A DNA stretch of 64,000 nucleotides from Pedobacter caeni. GTDB taxonomy: Bacteria > Bacteroidota > Bacteroidia > Sphingobacteriales > Sphingobacteriaceae. Under the pieces are notes generated by a model, which did not search any database, was not told where the DNA came from, and saw only the letters and a program-made list of their open reading frames with translations. Shown here piece by piece: positions 7,773 through 16,917 of this stretch. The position numbers and the translations under genes were made by a program. How positions within the stretch are numbered: the stretch's first letter is position 1; each line of letters opens with the position of its first letter. The stretch is from assembly GCF_900129215.1 (NCBI RefSeq), contig NZ_FQUQ01000002.1:1302001-1366000 (forward strand), given 5' to 3'.

Positions 7773-9083
7773 ATGTTAATTGAAAAATCACCTCAAACTG
7801 CTGTTCAGCAACAGAAACGACCATTAAGCATATGGCTGCGGATCGTTACCAACCTGACTTTCTGGGTACTTATTGCCATTATTGCCGGTATAGTACTGGG
7901 CAGTTATGCGCCTGCTGCCGCAGTGAAAATGGAAATTATTGGAAAGACTTTTATCGATATCATCAAACTTTTCATTGCGCCCATTATCTTTTTAACCATA
8001 GTTCTTGGGATTAGCGGGATCGGGGACCTGAAAAAGGTAGGTAAGATCGGCCTGAAATCACTTTTATATTTTGAGGTCGTATCGACCTTCTCCCTTGCAA
8101 TTGGGATCTTAATGGCTGTTCTGTTAAAGCCGGGAAACATTGATAAATCAAAACTTCAGGTCGGAGATGCTTCTAAATATACCTCAGGAGCTGCAAAGGA
8201 GTTCAACTGGATGGAGTTTTTTATGAGCAACCTGACGCTTCAGGTGCTGTTGGTTGCCATAATTGTGGGTATTATTCTCAATTATTCAAAACACAGGGAA
8301 AAAGCAGTGACGGGTTTAGGTCGTTTGTCCAAAATCGTTTTCCTTGGATTAAAGTATGTGATGTACCTGGCACCCCTTGGTGCGTTTGGAGGAATGGCTT
8401 ATACTGTCGGAAAATTTGGTCTTCACACCCTTGTTCCATTGGCTAAACTCATGGGAACGGTATACCTGACCATGGGAATTTTTATTTTCCTTGTTCTTGG
8501 AGGGATTATGAAATATTACAAGATGAGCATCTGGAAGTTCATCAAATACATTAAGGAGGAATTGCTGCTGGTTCTGGGAACCTCATCGTCAGAATCTGCC
8601 CTTCCATCAATTATGCAGAAACTCGAAAAGATGGGATGCAGTAAGTCTGTGGTCGGACTGGTGATTCCAACAGGGTATTCCTTTAATCTTGACGGAACCT
8701 CAATCTATCTTTCTATGTCAGTGATTTTCCTTGCACAGCTTTATGGAGTGGAGCTTTCTGCCTGGGAAATGCTCAGCATCATCGGAATCTTAATGATCAC
8801 CTCAAAAGGGGCTGCAGGTGTTACCGGAAGTGGGTTTATCGTACTTGCCTCTACGCTAACTGCCTTGCACAAAATACCGGTTGAAGGACTGGCATTCTTA
8901 CTCGGTGTAGATAAGTTTATGAGTGAGGCGCGTGCGCTGACGAATATCATCGGTAATGGTGTCGCTACGATTGTCATCGCCAAAAGTGAAAAAGAATTCA
9001 ATCCGGTAGCAGAGGGAGAGGAACAGGAATGGAGCAATGAGGATGCTGAAATTAAAGAAGGAAAATTTGCCGGCATAAACTAA
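7773..9083 (+). CDS. dctA: DctA-like C4-dicarboxylate:cation symporter
   Basis: This 436-residue inner-membrane symporter belongs to the DAACS (glutamate/dicarboxylate) family and would import succinate, fumarate or malate with cations. All hallmark elements are intact: hairpin 1 GTSSSESALP (269-278), PTGYSFNLDGTSIYL in TM7 with the cation-coordinating D307, hairpin 2 (SKGAAGVTGSGF), and TM8 with D380, R387, N391 and N395 (DKFMSEARALTNIIGNG). The length is typical. It diverges from the LytS/LytTR pair with a 219-base gap that holds a direct repeat and one copy of the AACCAAATAT leader motif (7685-7697). A diverged paralogue follows 100 bases downstream. Aspartate or another organic acid remains possible as substrate. 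Confidence 0.93.
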   Translation: MLIEKSPQTAVQQQKRPLSIWLRIVTNLTFWVLIAIIAGIVLGSYAPAAAVKMEIIGKTFIDIIKLFIAPIIFLTIVLGISGIGDLKKVGKIGLKSLLYFEVVSTFSLAIGILMAVLLKPGNIDKSKLQVGDASKYTSGAAKEFNWMEFFMSNLTLQVLLVAIIVGIILNYSKHREKAVTGLGRLSKIVFLGLKYVMYLAPLGAFGGMAYTVGKFGLHTLVPLAKLMGTVYLTMGIFIFLVLGGIMKYYKMSIWKFIKYIKEELLLVLGTSSSESALPSIMQKLEKMGCSKSVVGLVIPTGYSFNLDGTSIYLSMSVIFLAQLYGVELSAWEMLSIIGILMITSKGAAGVTGSGFIVLASTLTALHKIPVEGLAFLLGVDKFMSEARALTNIIGNGVATIVIAKSEKEFNPVAEGEEQEWSNEDAEIKEGKFAGIN

Positions 9084-9183
9084 ATGAAAACATTCTTAAT
9101 TCCAGAGGTTTAGGGGAGAAGGAGACGGGCCAGGCAAAACGATAAAAAACGAAAGCCCTTTGATTGCCGGTTAACTAAAGGTT

Positions 9184-10413
9184 TTGAGTATCTTCATCAA
9201 AAAAATCCGGCCAGAAGATTTGAGCATCCCGACAAAAACAGAGCTGAACTTACACAAGCTGAATCGTTACCTAAGCTTGCAGATACTTGCTGCCATCGTT
9301 ATGGGAACGCTCTGCGGTGTTTGTTTTCCGAAGCTTTCTATGGGAATGCAATGGGTGGGTACTTCATTCGTTACTGTTATTGAACCCTTTGTTCCGCCAG
9401 TCATTTTTCTGAGTATTGTGAGCTTGTTTGGCAGTATGGAAAATCTGAGACTTGCCGGAAGGATTACGATCAGAGCCCTGGTTTATTTCATCCTTGTGAG
9501 CAGTACTGCCATCATTTTTGGCATTTGCTGTGGGTTGCTGATTAAGCCAGGAAGAATAGACCGGACCTTTTTAGAGACAATTTCTCCCCCGAAAGTAGAG
9601 GAGAGTAATTATCATGAATGGCTAAATGTGGTCCTGCAAAACAGCATGCTCATTATCTTGGTGCTGGCCATTGTGATTGGTCTGTTTATCAACCAGTATA
9701 AGTACAGAAACAAAGTGCTCGTGGTGATTGACCGGATAAAACTGATCTTGCTGAAATTGTTAAGGTATCTTTTTTTGCTTGCCCCGGTCATCACCTTCTG
9801 CGGGATTGCCTATACCGTTGGCCGTTATGGACTGGAGACATTGGTGCCGATCGGTAAGATGCTCGCAGGAACATATATCTCCATGTTCCTGTTCGTATTC
9901 ACTGTGCTTGCAAGCCTCCTCGCTGCTTTCAAGGTGAATATTTTTGTGTTTTTGGGTACGATTAAAGACGAACTTTTGTATGCGATGGGTACCTCATCTT
10001 CCAGTTCTGTAATCCCCTTACTGATGGAAAAGCTGGAGGGCCTTGGGCTGAAGCAACCGGTTGTAAGACTGGTTACCGTAACAGGTAATTCCCTGAACCT
10101 GAATGGAACCTGTATTTATCTGGGAATATCTGTGATGTTCCTGGCGCAACTCAATAATGTGAGCTTTACATTTTCTGAACTCTGTAACATCGTCCTGATC
10201 ATTTTGCTGACTTCAAAAGGGGCATCTGGTATACCAGGGACCGGATTCCTGGCGCTGGTTACTACAGTAAGCAGTATCCATAAAATTCCGGTAGAAGGTT
10301 TGGCAGTGCTGCTCAGTATCGATCGTTTTATGAGTGAGGCAAGGGCAATCACCAATACAATAGGGCATAGTGTAGCCGCATTGGTGGTCTCTAAATTGAA
10401 AAATAGCCCATGA
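9184..10413 (+). CDS. DctA paralogue with altered cation/substrate site
   Basis: This 409-residue protein aligns with the preceding DctA without gaps over most of its length and has all the transmembrane segments, but its functional residues differ: hairpin 1 is GTSSSSSVIP (E274 replaced by S), the TM7 motif is NLNGT instead of NLDGT (D307 replaced by N), P299 is V, and N395 in TM8 is H, while D380, R387 and N391 are kept. The aspartate of this TM7 motif coordinates sodium in characterised homologues, so coupling or transport may be lost or changed. The start is TTG at 9184 with AAAGG just upstream; the next in-frame ATG (about residue 40) would remove the first helix. It may act as a sensor-like partner, a changed carrier, or be decaying. 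The reading frame is intact. Confidence 0.85.
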   Translation: MSIFIKKIRPEDLSIPTKTELNLHKLNRYLSLQILAAIVMGTLCGVCFPKLSMGMQWVGTSFVTVIEPFVPPVIFLSIVSLFGSMENLRLAGRITIRALVYFILVSSTAIIFGICCGLLIKPGRIDRTFLETISPPKVEESNYHEWLNVVLQNSMLIILVLAIVIGLFINQYKYRNKVLVVIDRIKLILLKLLRYLFLLAPVITFCGIAYTVGRYGLETLVPIGKMLAGTYISMFLFVFTVLASLLAAFKVNIFVFLGTIKDELLYAMGTSSSSSVIPLLMEKLEGLGLKQPVVRLVTVTGNSLNLNGTCIYLGISVMFLAQLNNVSFTFSELCNIVLIILLTSKGASGIPGTGFLALVTTVSSIHKIPVEGLAVLLSIDRFMSEARAITNTIGHSVAALVVSKLKNSP

Positions 10414-10479
10414 CGCAACTCTTTGATTAAAAAAACTTTTATATCTTCACCTCATCGTTGCGGTTTATCGCATTTCTGC

Positions 10480-11502
10480 ATGAAGCTACATCAATTAATT
10501 ATAGAAATTAAAGCGCTGGAAGATGTGTCCACATTTTCGAAACATGAACAATTGGTTCAGGGAATCATCAATGCCCTGGATCAAAAGATATTGGTCAGGG
10601 GAGATGCTTTACCTTCTGTAAACCGGATGATCAGGGAAATTGGTTTTGCCGGCGAAACCATTGCAAAGGCTTATAAGGAACTTGTAAACCGGGGCATCAT
10701 TGAATCTAAACATAGAAAAGGGTATTTTGTTGCCAACGAGGATACGGAACAGCATCTTAGGGTTTGCTTGTTGATCTATGCATTTGATACCTTTCAGGAA
10801 ACCTTTTACCAGACTTTCAGGAATAAATTGGGCGAAAATGTCCAGCTGGATCTTTTCTTTCACCATAACAATTTCGCCGTATTTGAGAATACGATAAATA
10901 ACGTTAAAGGTAAATACGGGATGTATGTGATCGCTCCGATTGATTCGCCTGAAGCAATCCCTCTGGTCGCACAATTTCCAATGAATAAGCTGCTGATTGT
11001 AGACCGGCAGCTGGAGCTGAGCGAAGAGCATTCCTTTATTGTACAGGAATTTAAAGAGTCATCCTACAAGGCTTTTGAGGAACTTGCAGACCGGATCAAA
11101 GAATTTGAACAGTTTGTTTTCTTTTTTAAGCAGGAATCAGCAGAGCCAAATGATATCCTGAACTCGTTTCAGCGGTTTATCAAAGACTATAAGGTCAATG
11201 GCATCGTAAAAAGTAAATATGAACCAGGTAGTATCGCACCAGATAAAGTATACTTTACCATTCATAATTTAGAATTATGGGAAATCCTTAAGGACTCTAA
11301 AATCAAGGGGTTAAAACCGGGTAAGGACTTAGGGATCCTATCTCATAATGATGACAATGTCAAAGAAATAATTTTTGACGGAATTACTACATTTTCTATT
11401 GATTTTGCAAAAATGGGCGAAATGGCAGCAGAGTTTGTCCTATTCAGAAAACCCATAAGACACATCATGAAAAATGAACTGATCAGAAGAAATTCTCTAT
11501 AG
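10480..11502 (+). CDS. GntR-type transcriptional regulator with sugar-binding-like domain
   Basis: This is a regulator of about 340 residues. An N-terminal GntR winged helix (about residues 10-75: LVQGIINALDQK, LPSVNRMIREIG, TIAKAYKELVNRGIIE) is joined to a LacI/periplasmic-binding-like effector domain (about 85-340). This is the common Bacteroidota design for control of sugar genes. I choose ATG 10480; the frame opens earlier at a TTG (10423), but residues before 10480 show no family match. It is transcribed toward the SusC operon at 11781, and an inverted repeat overlapping that operon's promoter is its probable operator. It lies 66 bases after the DctA paralogue, so it could instead regulate those transporters. 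Confidence 0.88.
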   Translation: MKLHQLIIEIKALEDVSTFSKHEQLVQGIINALDQKILVRGDALPSVNRMIREIGFAGETIAKAYKELVNRGIIESKHRKGYFVANEDTEQHLRVCLLIYAFDTFQETFYQTFRNKLGENVQLDLFFHHNNFAVFENTINNVKGKYGMYVIAPIDSPEAIPLVAQFPMNKLLIVDRQLELSEEHSFIVQEFKESSYKAFEELADRIKEFEQFVFFFKQESAEPNDILNSFQRFIKDYKVNGIVKSKYEPGSIAPDKVYFTIHNLELWEILKDSKIKGLKPGKDLGILSHNDDNVKEIIFDGITTFSIDFAKMGEMAAEFVLFRKPIRHIMKNELIRRNSL

Positions 11503-11545
11503 ATTAGTTTCCTATCACTTTGATTTTCATTTCCTTATGCAGATC

Positions 11546-11575
11546 ACAGCTCCTGAGCTGTTAATTCTGTTTTTC
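11546..11575 (+). terminator. Rho-independent terminator after the GntR regulator
   Basis: ACAGCT / AGCTGT form a 6-bp stem with a 4-base loop and are followed by TAATTCTGTTTTT. It lies 44 bases after the regulator's stop codon. Confidence 0.6.
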
Positions 11576-11598
11576 AAAAGTACTTCTGAAAAATAAAT

Positions 11599-11629
11599 TT
11601 TGGATTGTAAAATATTTTCCATAATCTTG
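11599..11629 (+). promoter_or_regulatory. Bacteroidota-type promoter of SusC operon A
   Basis: TTTG (11599-11602), 19 bases, then TAATCTTG (11622-11629) differs from the TTTG / TAnnTTTG consensus at one position. Transcription should start near 11636, about 65 bases before the leader ORF. Confidence 0.65.
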
Positions 11630-11674
11630 GCACTAGTGTAGTGTAGTATAGTGTAGGGTATACTACACTGCCAA
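11627..11674 (+). promoter_or_regulatory. Inverted repeat over the transcription start, probable GntR operator
   Basis: An outer pair TTGGCA (11627-11632) / TGCCAA (11669-11674) encloses an inner pair GTGTAGTATA (11641-11650) / TATACTACAC (11659-11668), all perfect complements. The left half also contains repeated TAGTGTAG units. It overlaps the end of the -7 element and the predicted start site, a position suited to repression. The adjacent GntR gene is the obvious candidate binder; this is inference. Confidence 0.6.
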
Positions 11675-11700
11675 ACCAACAAACCAACCAAATATAAATT

Positions 11701-11784
11701 ATGAATTCTGCTCATCTATGGGATCCAACTGCCGCTATTCTGCTGGCATATGACTACACGCTGAACCAAATTAAATCAATATGA
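11701..11784 (+). CDS. 27-residue leader ORF overlapping the SusC start
   Basis: A small ORF starts at ATG 11701, directly after the motif AACCAAATATAAATT, and ends with a TGA that overlaps the susC ATG (ATGA, 11781-11784). It has 27 codons and begins MNSAHLWDP; it has no signal peptide or family I recognise. The four-base stop/start overlap is the classical arrangement for translational coupling. It could be a coupling peptide, an attenuation leader, or chance. Confidence 0.5.
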   Translation: MNSAHLWDPTAAILLAYDYTLNQIKSI

Positions 11785-14700
11785 AATATAATTTTACCAG
11801 ATTTTTTTCAATGTACAGCTGTTGGCTATTGCTGCTGGTTTGCATTGGCAATGTAAATTCGCTTAAGGCCCAAAATACCGGACAGCGGCTTACAGGGCTC
11901 GTTATCGACAGTGCCGATAAAGCACCTGTCCCAAATGCTTCTGTGATGATTAAAGGAACCAAACAGGGAACTCAGACAGACAGTAATGGAAAGTTTATCC
12001 TAGACGTTTCGGGAGAAGGAGCCACGCTGATTTTCTCTTATGTGAGTTACAAGCCCCGGGAGATGTATGTTCAGAAGGGCAAACCGGTAACCGTAAGATT
12101 GGTGTCCGCACAGGACCGCCTGGAAGAAGTAGCCATTGTGGCTTATGGTACACAGAAGAAAAGCAGTATGGTGGCTTCAATTACCACTATAGATCCAAAA
12201 GAACTAAAAGGTCCCACTTCAAATTTAACGACCATGCTCGCCGGACGTATCGCCGGAATGGTGGCTTATCAGCGAAGTGGCGAACCGGGTATGGACAATG
12301 CCTCTTTCTTTATCAGGGGAGTAGGCAGTTTCGGTGCCGGGAAAAAAGATCCTTTAATCCTGATTGACGGAATGGAATCTACAGGAACAGATCTTGCCAG
12401 GTTGCAGCCCGATGATATTGCGGGTTTCTCCGTACTTAAAGATGCTGCCGCTTCTTCCTTATATGGAGCGAGGGGAGCCAATGGAGTCGTATTGGTAACC
12501 ACCAAGCAAGGTGAGATAGGAACAGCCAGGTTTAATGTCAGGTTTGAAAACTCATTGTCTTCCAATACCAGGAATTTCAAATTTGCTGATAACATCACCT
12601 ATATGAACCTGGCAAATGAAGCCGTTTTAACGAGAGATCCTGAAAAAACACTTCCTTATTTTCCCAATAAAATTGACCATACTGCTGCGGGCGACAATCC
12701 TTTACTGTACCCAAGTAACAATTGGATAGAGCAGCTGATTAAAGATTATACCAATAACCAGCGTTTCAACATGAACGTAAGTGGTGGTGGAAGTACCGCA
12801 CGCTATTATGTTGCCGGAACTTATAATGTAGACAATGGGATTCTAAGAACGGATAAGAAAAACAATATTGATAACAACATAAAAATTAAGAATTATGCGG
12901 TGCGCTCTAACGTGAATTTAAAGCTTACACCAACTACCGAAGCTATCGTAAGAACCTCTGCCCAGTTTGATGATTATACCGGTCCTATTGGCGGTCGCGA
13001 TGAATGGGGCAACCTGATCAATGGCGGTGCAGCAGTATTTCAGACGGCATTGTGGTCTAATCCGGTCATGTTCCCTGCAGTATATCCGGCAGAATATTCA
13101 CCATTCGCAAAACATCCCTTGTTTGGAAATGCCTTTATAGGCAATTCAAAAGATATGTACATGAATCCATATGCAAGGATGGTGTCAGGGTATCAGCAAT
13201 ACAATACTTCAACAGTAAATGTCCAGCTGGAATTGAAACAGGACCTGAAGGCAATTACAGAAGGCTTGTCGACCCGCTTAATGGCTTATACCCAGCGCTA
13301 TTCTTACTTTGACGTGTCGCGGAGTTTTAAACCCTTTTATTACAATCTGAGTGTTATTCCGGGGAGTACAGAGCGTATACTTTCCCCCCTGAATCCGGAA
13401 GGTGGTACTGAATTTCTGGGTTATGATACAGGAAACAGAAATCAGAACACGACAACATATGGTGAACTTGCACTTAACTACAGCAAAACATTCAGAGAAA
13501 AACATGCAGTTACAGGGATGCTGATCGGGATCCTTAGAAATTACCTGACTGCCAACGGAGGTGATTTACAGGCTTCATTACCATCAAGGAATTTAGGCCT
13601 TTCAGGAAGATTAACCTATGCTTATGATAACCGTTATCTTTTCGAAGGTAATTTTGGCTATAATGGTTCTGAACGTTTTGCGGCCAATCACCGCTTTGGG
13701 TTTTTCCCTTCTGCAGGTCTGGGATGGAATGTCTCTGAGGAGCGCTTTTTTGAACCGCTTAAATCTGTGATCACCAGACTTAAACTCAGAGGGACCTATG
13801 GTTTGGTTGGAAACGACCAGATCGGAAGACCTCAGGACCGGTTCTTTTACCTTTCCAATGTCAATCCGAATGATCGTTTCCGGGGATTTACCTGGGGAGA
13901 TAAATGGGATTATTTCAAACCTGGTTATTCTATAAGCAGGTATGAAAATTACGAAATTACCTGGGAAAAGGCCACAACAACAGACCTGGGCTTTGACCTG
14001 AACTTCAAAAACGGATTCTCAATGGTGTTTGATTATTACAAATCAATCCGCAGCAATATTTTGATGGACCGCTCCAACATTCCGAGTACAATGGGCTTTA
14101 GCAGCACCGTTCAGGCCAATGTAGGTAAAGCAAAAAATGAGGGCTTCGACCTGGCACTGGACTATAGCAAAACATTCGGCTCCAACTGGTGGATTCAGGC
14201 AAGGGGTAACTTTACTTATGCCAGAAATGAAGTCATGGTAAACGAAGAACCCGACTACCCGGACGGCCTAAAGCATTTATCCAGATTGGGCTTCCCTTTT
14301 GAACAAAAATACGGTTTGATCGCTGAACGCCTGTTTGTGGACGACATTGAGGCCAGAAACTCGCCCACCCAGAATTTTGGCGGCTTGATTCCAACCATGG
14401 GAGGAGACATCAAATACCGCGATATTAATGGAGATGGCCAGATCACAGATAAGGATAAAGTGCCAATCGGTTTATCAACAGATCCGGAAATTATCTATGG
14501 CTTTGGATTTTCTTTAGGATTTAAAGGCTTTGACCTCAGTACGTTTTTCCAGGGATCAGCACGCTCATCTTTCTTCATTGACCCGGGAAACATTACACCT
14601 TTTGCGCTGAATGGTTCTTCTCAAAATGGTTTGCTTAAAGCAATTGCAGACGACCATTGGTCGGAAGATAACCGGAATTTGCACGCCTTATGGCCGAGAC

Positions 14701-14972
14701 TTACCGATGGTTTCAATAGCAACAACAACCAGTTTTCTACCTGGTGGAAGCGTGATGGCAGCTTTTTGAGGTTAAAATCTGTGGAAATTGGTTACAACCT
14801 GCCCAAAAAAGCGCTCAACCGTTATCGGTTATCCAGCTTAAGATTTTACTTGAATGGCTCCAATCTGGCAGTGTTCAGCCCCTTTAAATTATGGGATCCG
14901 GAAATGGGATCTAAAGGTCTTGGGTATCCTGTTCAGGCAGTGTATAACATAGGTCTGAATGTTGGATTTTAA
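11781..14972 (+). CDS. SusC-family TonB-dependent glycan importer (operon A)
   Basis: This outer-membrane barrel of 1063 residues imports oligosaccharides together with the SusD lipoprotein encoded next. It has a signal peptide (cleavage near LKAQ), a carboxypeptidase-regulatory-like domain at about 37-115 (GLVIDSADKAPVPNASVMIK), a plug at about 130-240 with SLYGARGANGVVLVTTK, which is typical of SusC, and a C-terminal barrel ending in aromatic F (NVGF). There is no N-terminal STN domain, so it is not coupled to an anti-sigma factor; control by the nearby GntR regulator is more likely. It starts inside the ATGA overlap with the leader ORF. The susD gene follows after 15 bases. Confidence 0.96.
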   Translation: MKYNFTRFFSMYSCWLLLLVCIGNVNSLKAQNTGQRLTGLVIDSADKAPVPNASVMIKGTKQGTQTDSNGKFILDVSGEGATLIFSYVSYKPREMYVQKGKPVTVRLVSAQDRLEEVAIVAYGTQKKSSMVASITTIDPKELKGPTSNLTTMLAGRIAGMVAYQRSGEPGMDNASFFIRGVGSFGAGKKDPLILIDGMESTGTDLARLQPDDIAGFSVLKDAAASSLYGARGANGVVLVTTKQGEIGTARFNVRFENSLSSNTRNFKFADNITYMNLANEAVLTRDPEKTLPYFPNKIDHTAAGDNPLLYPSNNWIEQLIKDYTNNQRFNMNVSGGGSTARYYVAGTYNVDNGILRTDKKNNIDNNIKIKNYAVRSNVNLKLTPTTEAIVRTSAQFDDYTGPIGGRDEWGNLINGGAAVFQTALWSNPVMFPAVYPAEYSPFAKHPLFGNAFIGNSKDMYMNPYARMVSGYQQYNTSTVNVQLELKQDLKAITEGLSTRLMAYTQRYSYFDVSRSFKPFYYNLSVIPGSTERILSPLNPEGGTEFLGYDTGNRNQNTTTYGELALNYSKTFREKHAVTGMLIGILRNYLTANGGDLQASLPSRNLGLSGRLTYAYDNRYLFEGNFGYNGSERFAANHRFGFFPSAGLGWNVSEERFFEPLKSVITRLKLRGTYGLVGNDQIGRPQDRFFYLSNVNPNDRFRGFTWGDKWDYFKPGYSISRYENYEITWEKATTTDLGFDLNFKNGFSMVFDYYKSIRSNILMDRSNIPSTMGFSSTVQANVGKAKNEGFDLALDYSKTFGSNWWIQARGNFTYARNEVMVNEEPDYPDGLKHLSRLGFPFEQKYGLIAERLFVDDIEARNSPTQNFGGLIPTMGGDIKYRDINGDGQITDKDKVPIGLSTDPEIIYGFGFSLGFKGFDLSTFFQGSARSSFFIDPGNITPFALNGSSQNGLLKAIADDHWSEDNRNLHALWPRLTDGFNSNNNQFSTWWKRDGSFLRLKSVEIGYNLPKKALNRYRLSSLRFYLNGSNLAVFSPFKLWDPEMGSKGLGYPVQAVYNIGLNVGF

Positions 14973-14987
14973 CTAAAGAGAATAATC

Positions 14988-16883
14988 ATGAAAACGAAAA
15001 TATATATCCTACCGGTTTTAGTGTTGTTATTTAGCCTGAATGCCTGTAAAAAGAGCTTCCTTGATGTAGTTCCAGACAATGTACCCACGCTGGACAATGC
15101 TTTTACCATGCGCAATGAAGCCATTAAGTACCTGGCAACCTGTTATTCTTATCTGCCAAACGATGGAGAGCCGACACAAAATATAGCCTATATGGGCGGT
15201 GATGAATTTTGGCTGGACTTTCCCTCCAGAAGTATCAATGCTGAAAACTGGGCAATGGCGAGGGGAAACCAGAGCGTAGTGAACCCTTTGGTAAATTATT
15301 GGGATGGAGGAATGTTCAATGCCATCCGCGATTGTAATACTTTCCTCGAAAATGTAAGCGACCTGAGCAAAGTACGTGACATGAGTAATGATGAACGCAA
15401 CCGCTGGCTTGGTGAAGTTGAATTTTTAAAGGCTTATTATCACTTCCTTCTTTTCAGGCATTATGGGCCAATCCCTGTAATTGATGTGAGCCTTCCCGTA
15501 AATACTCCAATCGAACAAACCAAGGTAAAACGCCAGCCGGTGGATTCTGTGGTGAATTACATCGTGAAATTACTGGATCAGGCTGCTGGAAAGTTACCAA
15601 ACAATGTGATGATCCCGGCAACGGACCTTGGTCATATTACCAGGCCAATTGCTTTGAGCATTAAAGCTAAAGTATTGCTGTATGCAGCAAGCCCATTATT
15701 TAACGGGAATAAGGATTATGTTAATTTTAAAAATCCTGATGGCCAGGTCCTGTTTAACCAAACAGGAAGTACGGATAAATGGAAAAAGGCTGCAAATGCG
15801 GCTAAAGAGGCTATAGCTGCTGCTGAAGGAGCAGGAATTAAATTATATACTTTTCCTGGTACTACTTTCCCGCTTTCCGGCACAACCATTAGGGAAATGA
15901 GCATCAGAAATGCAGTGACGGAGAAGTGGAATTCTGAGATCATTTGGGGAAATCCTAATTCCAGAACCTGGCAGCTGCAGTATTCTTCTATGGCACATAT
16001 AGATCCTTCTTTTTCCGGGAACAACAGTGTACACGGAACTCTGGCCCCACCAATGAAAATTGTAGAGCAGTTTTATACTAAAAATGGTGTTCCGATTGAT
16101 GAAGACCATACACTGGATTTCTCTAACAAAGCACAACTCCGAACAGGAACAAATAGCGAACGCTATTACATCATTGAAAATTACCAGACCGCAAGAATAA
16201 ATTTCGACAGGGAACCACGGTTCTATGCAGACCTTGGTTTTGACGGTGGCAAGTGGTTCATGGAAAGCAACAGATCTGATGACAATGCTTTTTCTGCACA
16301 GCTTAAACTGGGGCAGTATGGAAGTGGTTTATCCATTACCGTAACCACCTATTATCCCAAAAAACTGGTCAACTGGAAGTTTGCCTTTAAAGAAGGAAAC
16401 AGCAACCACATAGAGGAGTACCCTTTTCCGATGATCAGGCTTGCAGACCTTTACTTAATGTATGCTGAGGCTTTAAATGAAGCTGAAGGACCTTCGCAGG
16501 AAGTGTATACTTACCTGGATAAAGTGAGGGAACGTGCCGGGCTGGAAGGCGTGGTCAATTCCTGGAGCAAGTATTCAAACAATCCTTCTAAACCATTAAA
16601 TCAGCCGGGCTTACAAGCCATCATCCGCAGAGAACGTAATATTGAAATGTCATTCGAAGGCAGCAGATTCTGGGACCTTCGCCGCTGGAAACTAGCCGCA
16701 CAGGAACTGAATAAAAATATTACGGGCTGGGACAGGGATCAGGATAAAGACCATCCGGAATTGTTTTACAGGCTCATAAATATCTATCCCCAGCGTTTTA
16801 TCGCGCCAAGAGATTACTTATGGCCGATCAGAGAGAATAACCTATTGGTCAATCCAAACCTCGTTCAGAACCCGGGATGGTAA
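14988..16883 (+). CDS. SusD-family glycan-binding lipoprotein (operon A)
   Basis: This 631-residue surface lipoprotein forms the lid on the SusC barrel and captures oligosaccharides. The lipobox SLNAC at the N terminus gives a lipid-anchored cysteine. The helical TPR-like SusD fold is shown by FLKAYYHFLLFRHYGPIPV, then AKVLLYAASPLFNG, and the C-terminal RRERNIEMSFEGSRFWDLRR and NPNLVQNPGW, all classical for the RagB/SusD family. It lies 15 bases after susC and 34 before the next lipoprotein gene. Confidence 0.96.
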   Translation: MKTKIYILPVLVLLFSLNACKKSFLDVVPDNVPTLDNAFTMRNEAIKYLATCYSYLPNDGEPTQNIAYMGGDEFWLDFPSRSINAENWAMARGNQSVVNPLVNYWDGGMFNAIRDCNTFLENVSDLSKVRDMSNDERNRWLGEVEFLKAYYHFLLFRHYGPIPVIDVSLPVNTPIEQTKVKRQPVDSVVNYIVKLLDQAAGKLPNNVMIPATDLGHITRPIALSIKAKVLLYAASPLFNGNKDYVNFKNPDGQVLFNQTGSTDKWKKAANAAKEAIAAAEGAGIKLYTFPGTTFPLSGTTIREMSIRNAVTEKWNSEIIWGNPNSRTWQLQYSSMAHIDPSFSGNNSVHGTLAPPMKIVEQFYTKNGVPIDEDHTLDFSNKAQLRTGTNSERYYIIENYQTARINFDREPRFYADLGFDGGKWFMESNRSDDNAFSAQLKLGQYGSGLSITVTTYYPKKLVNWKFAFKEGNSNHIEEYPFPMIRLADLYLMYAEALNEAEGPSQEVYTYLDKVRERAGLEGVVNSWSKYSNNPSKPLNQPGLQAIIRRERNIEMSFEGSRFWDLRRWKLAAQELNKNITGWDRDQDKDHPELFYRLINIYPQRFIAPRDYLWPIRENNLLVNPNLVQNPGW

Positions 16884-16917
16884 TTAAAAACAGGATAAAC
16901 CTCAAATCGATTTTAAC

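Noticed and set aside
10414..10470. CGCAAC/GTTGCG inverted repeat before the GntR gene as a terminator
   Set aside because: Arms of 6 bases with a loop of more than 35 bases and no T run after it.
11636..11674. TAGTGTAG tandem repeats as a CRISPR or mobile-element end
   Set aside because: The units are too short and few, and they form a single palindrome over a promoter, which fits an operator.
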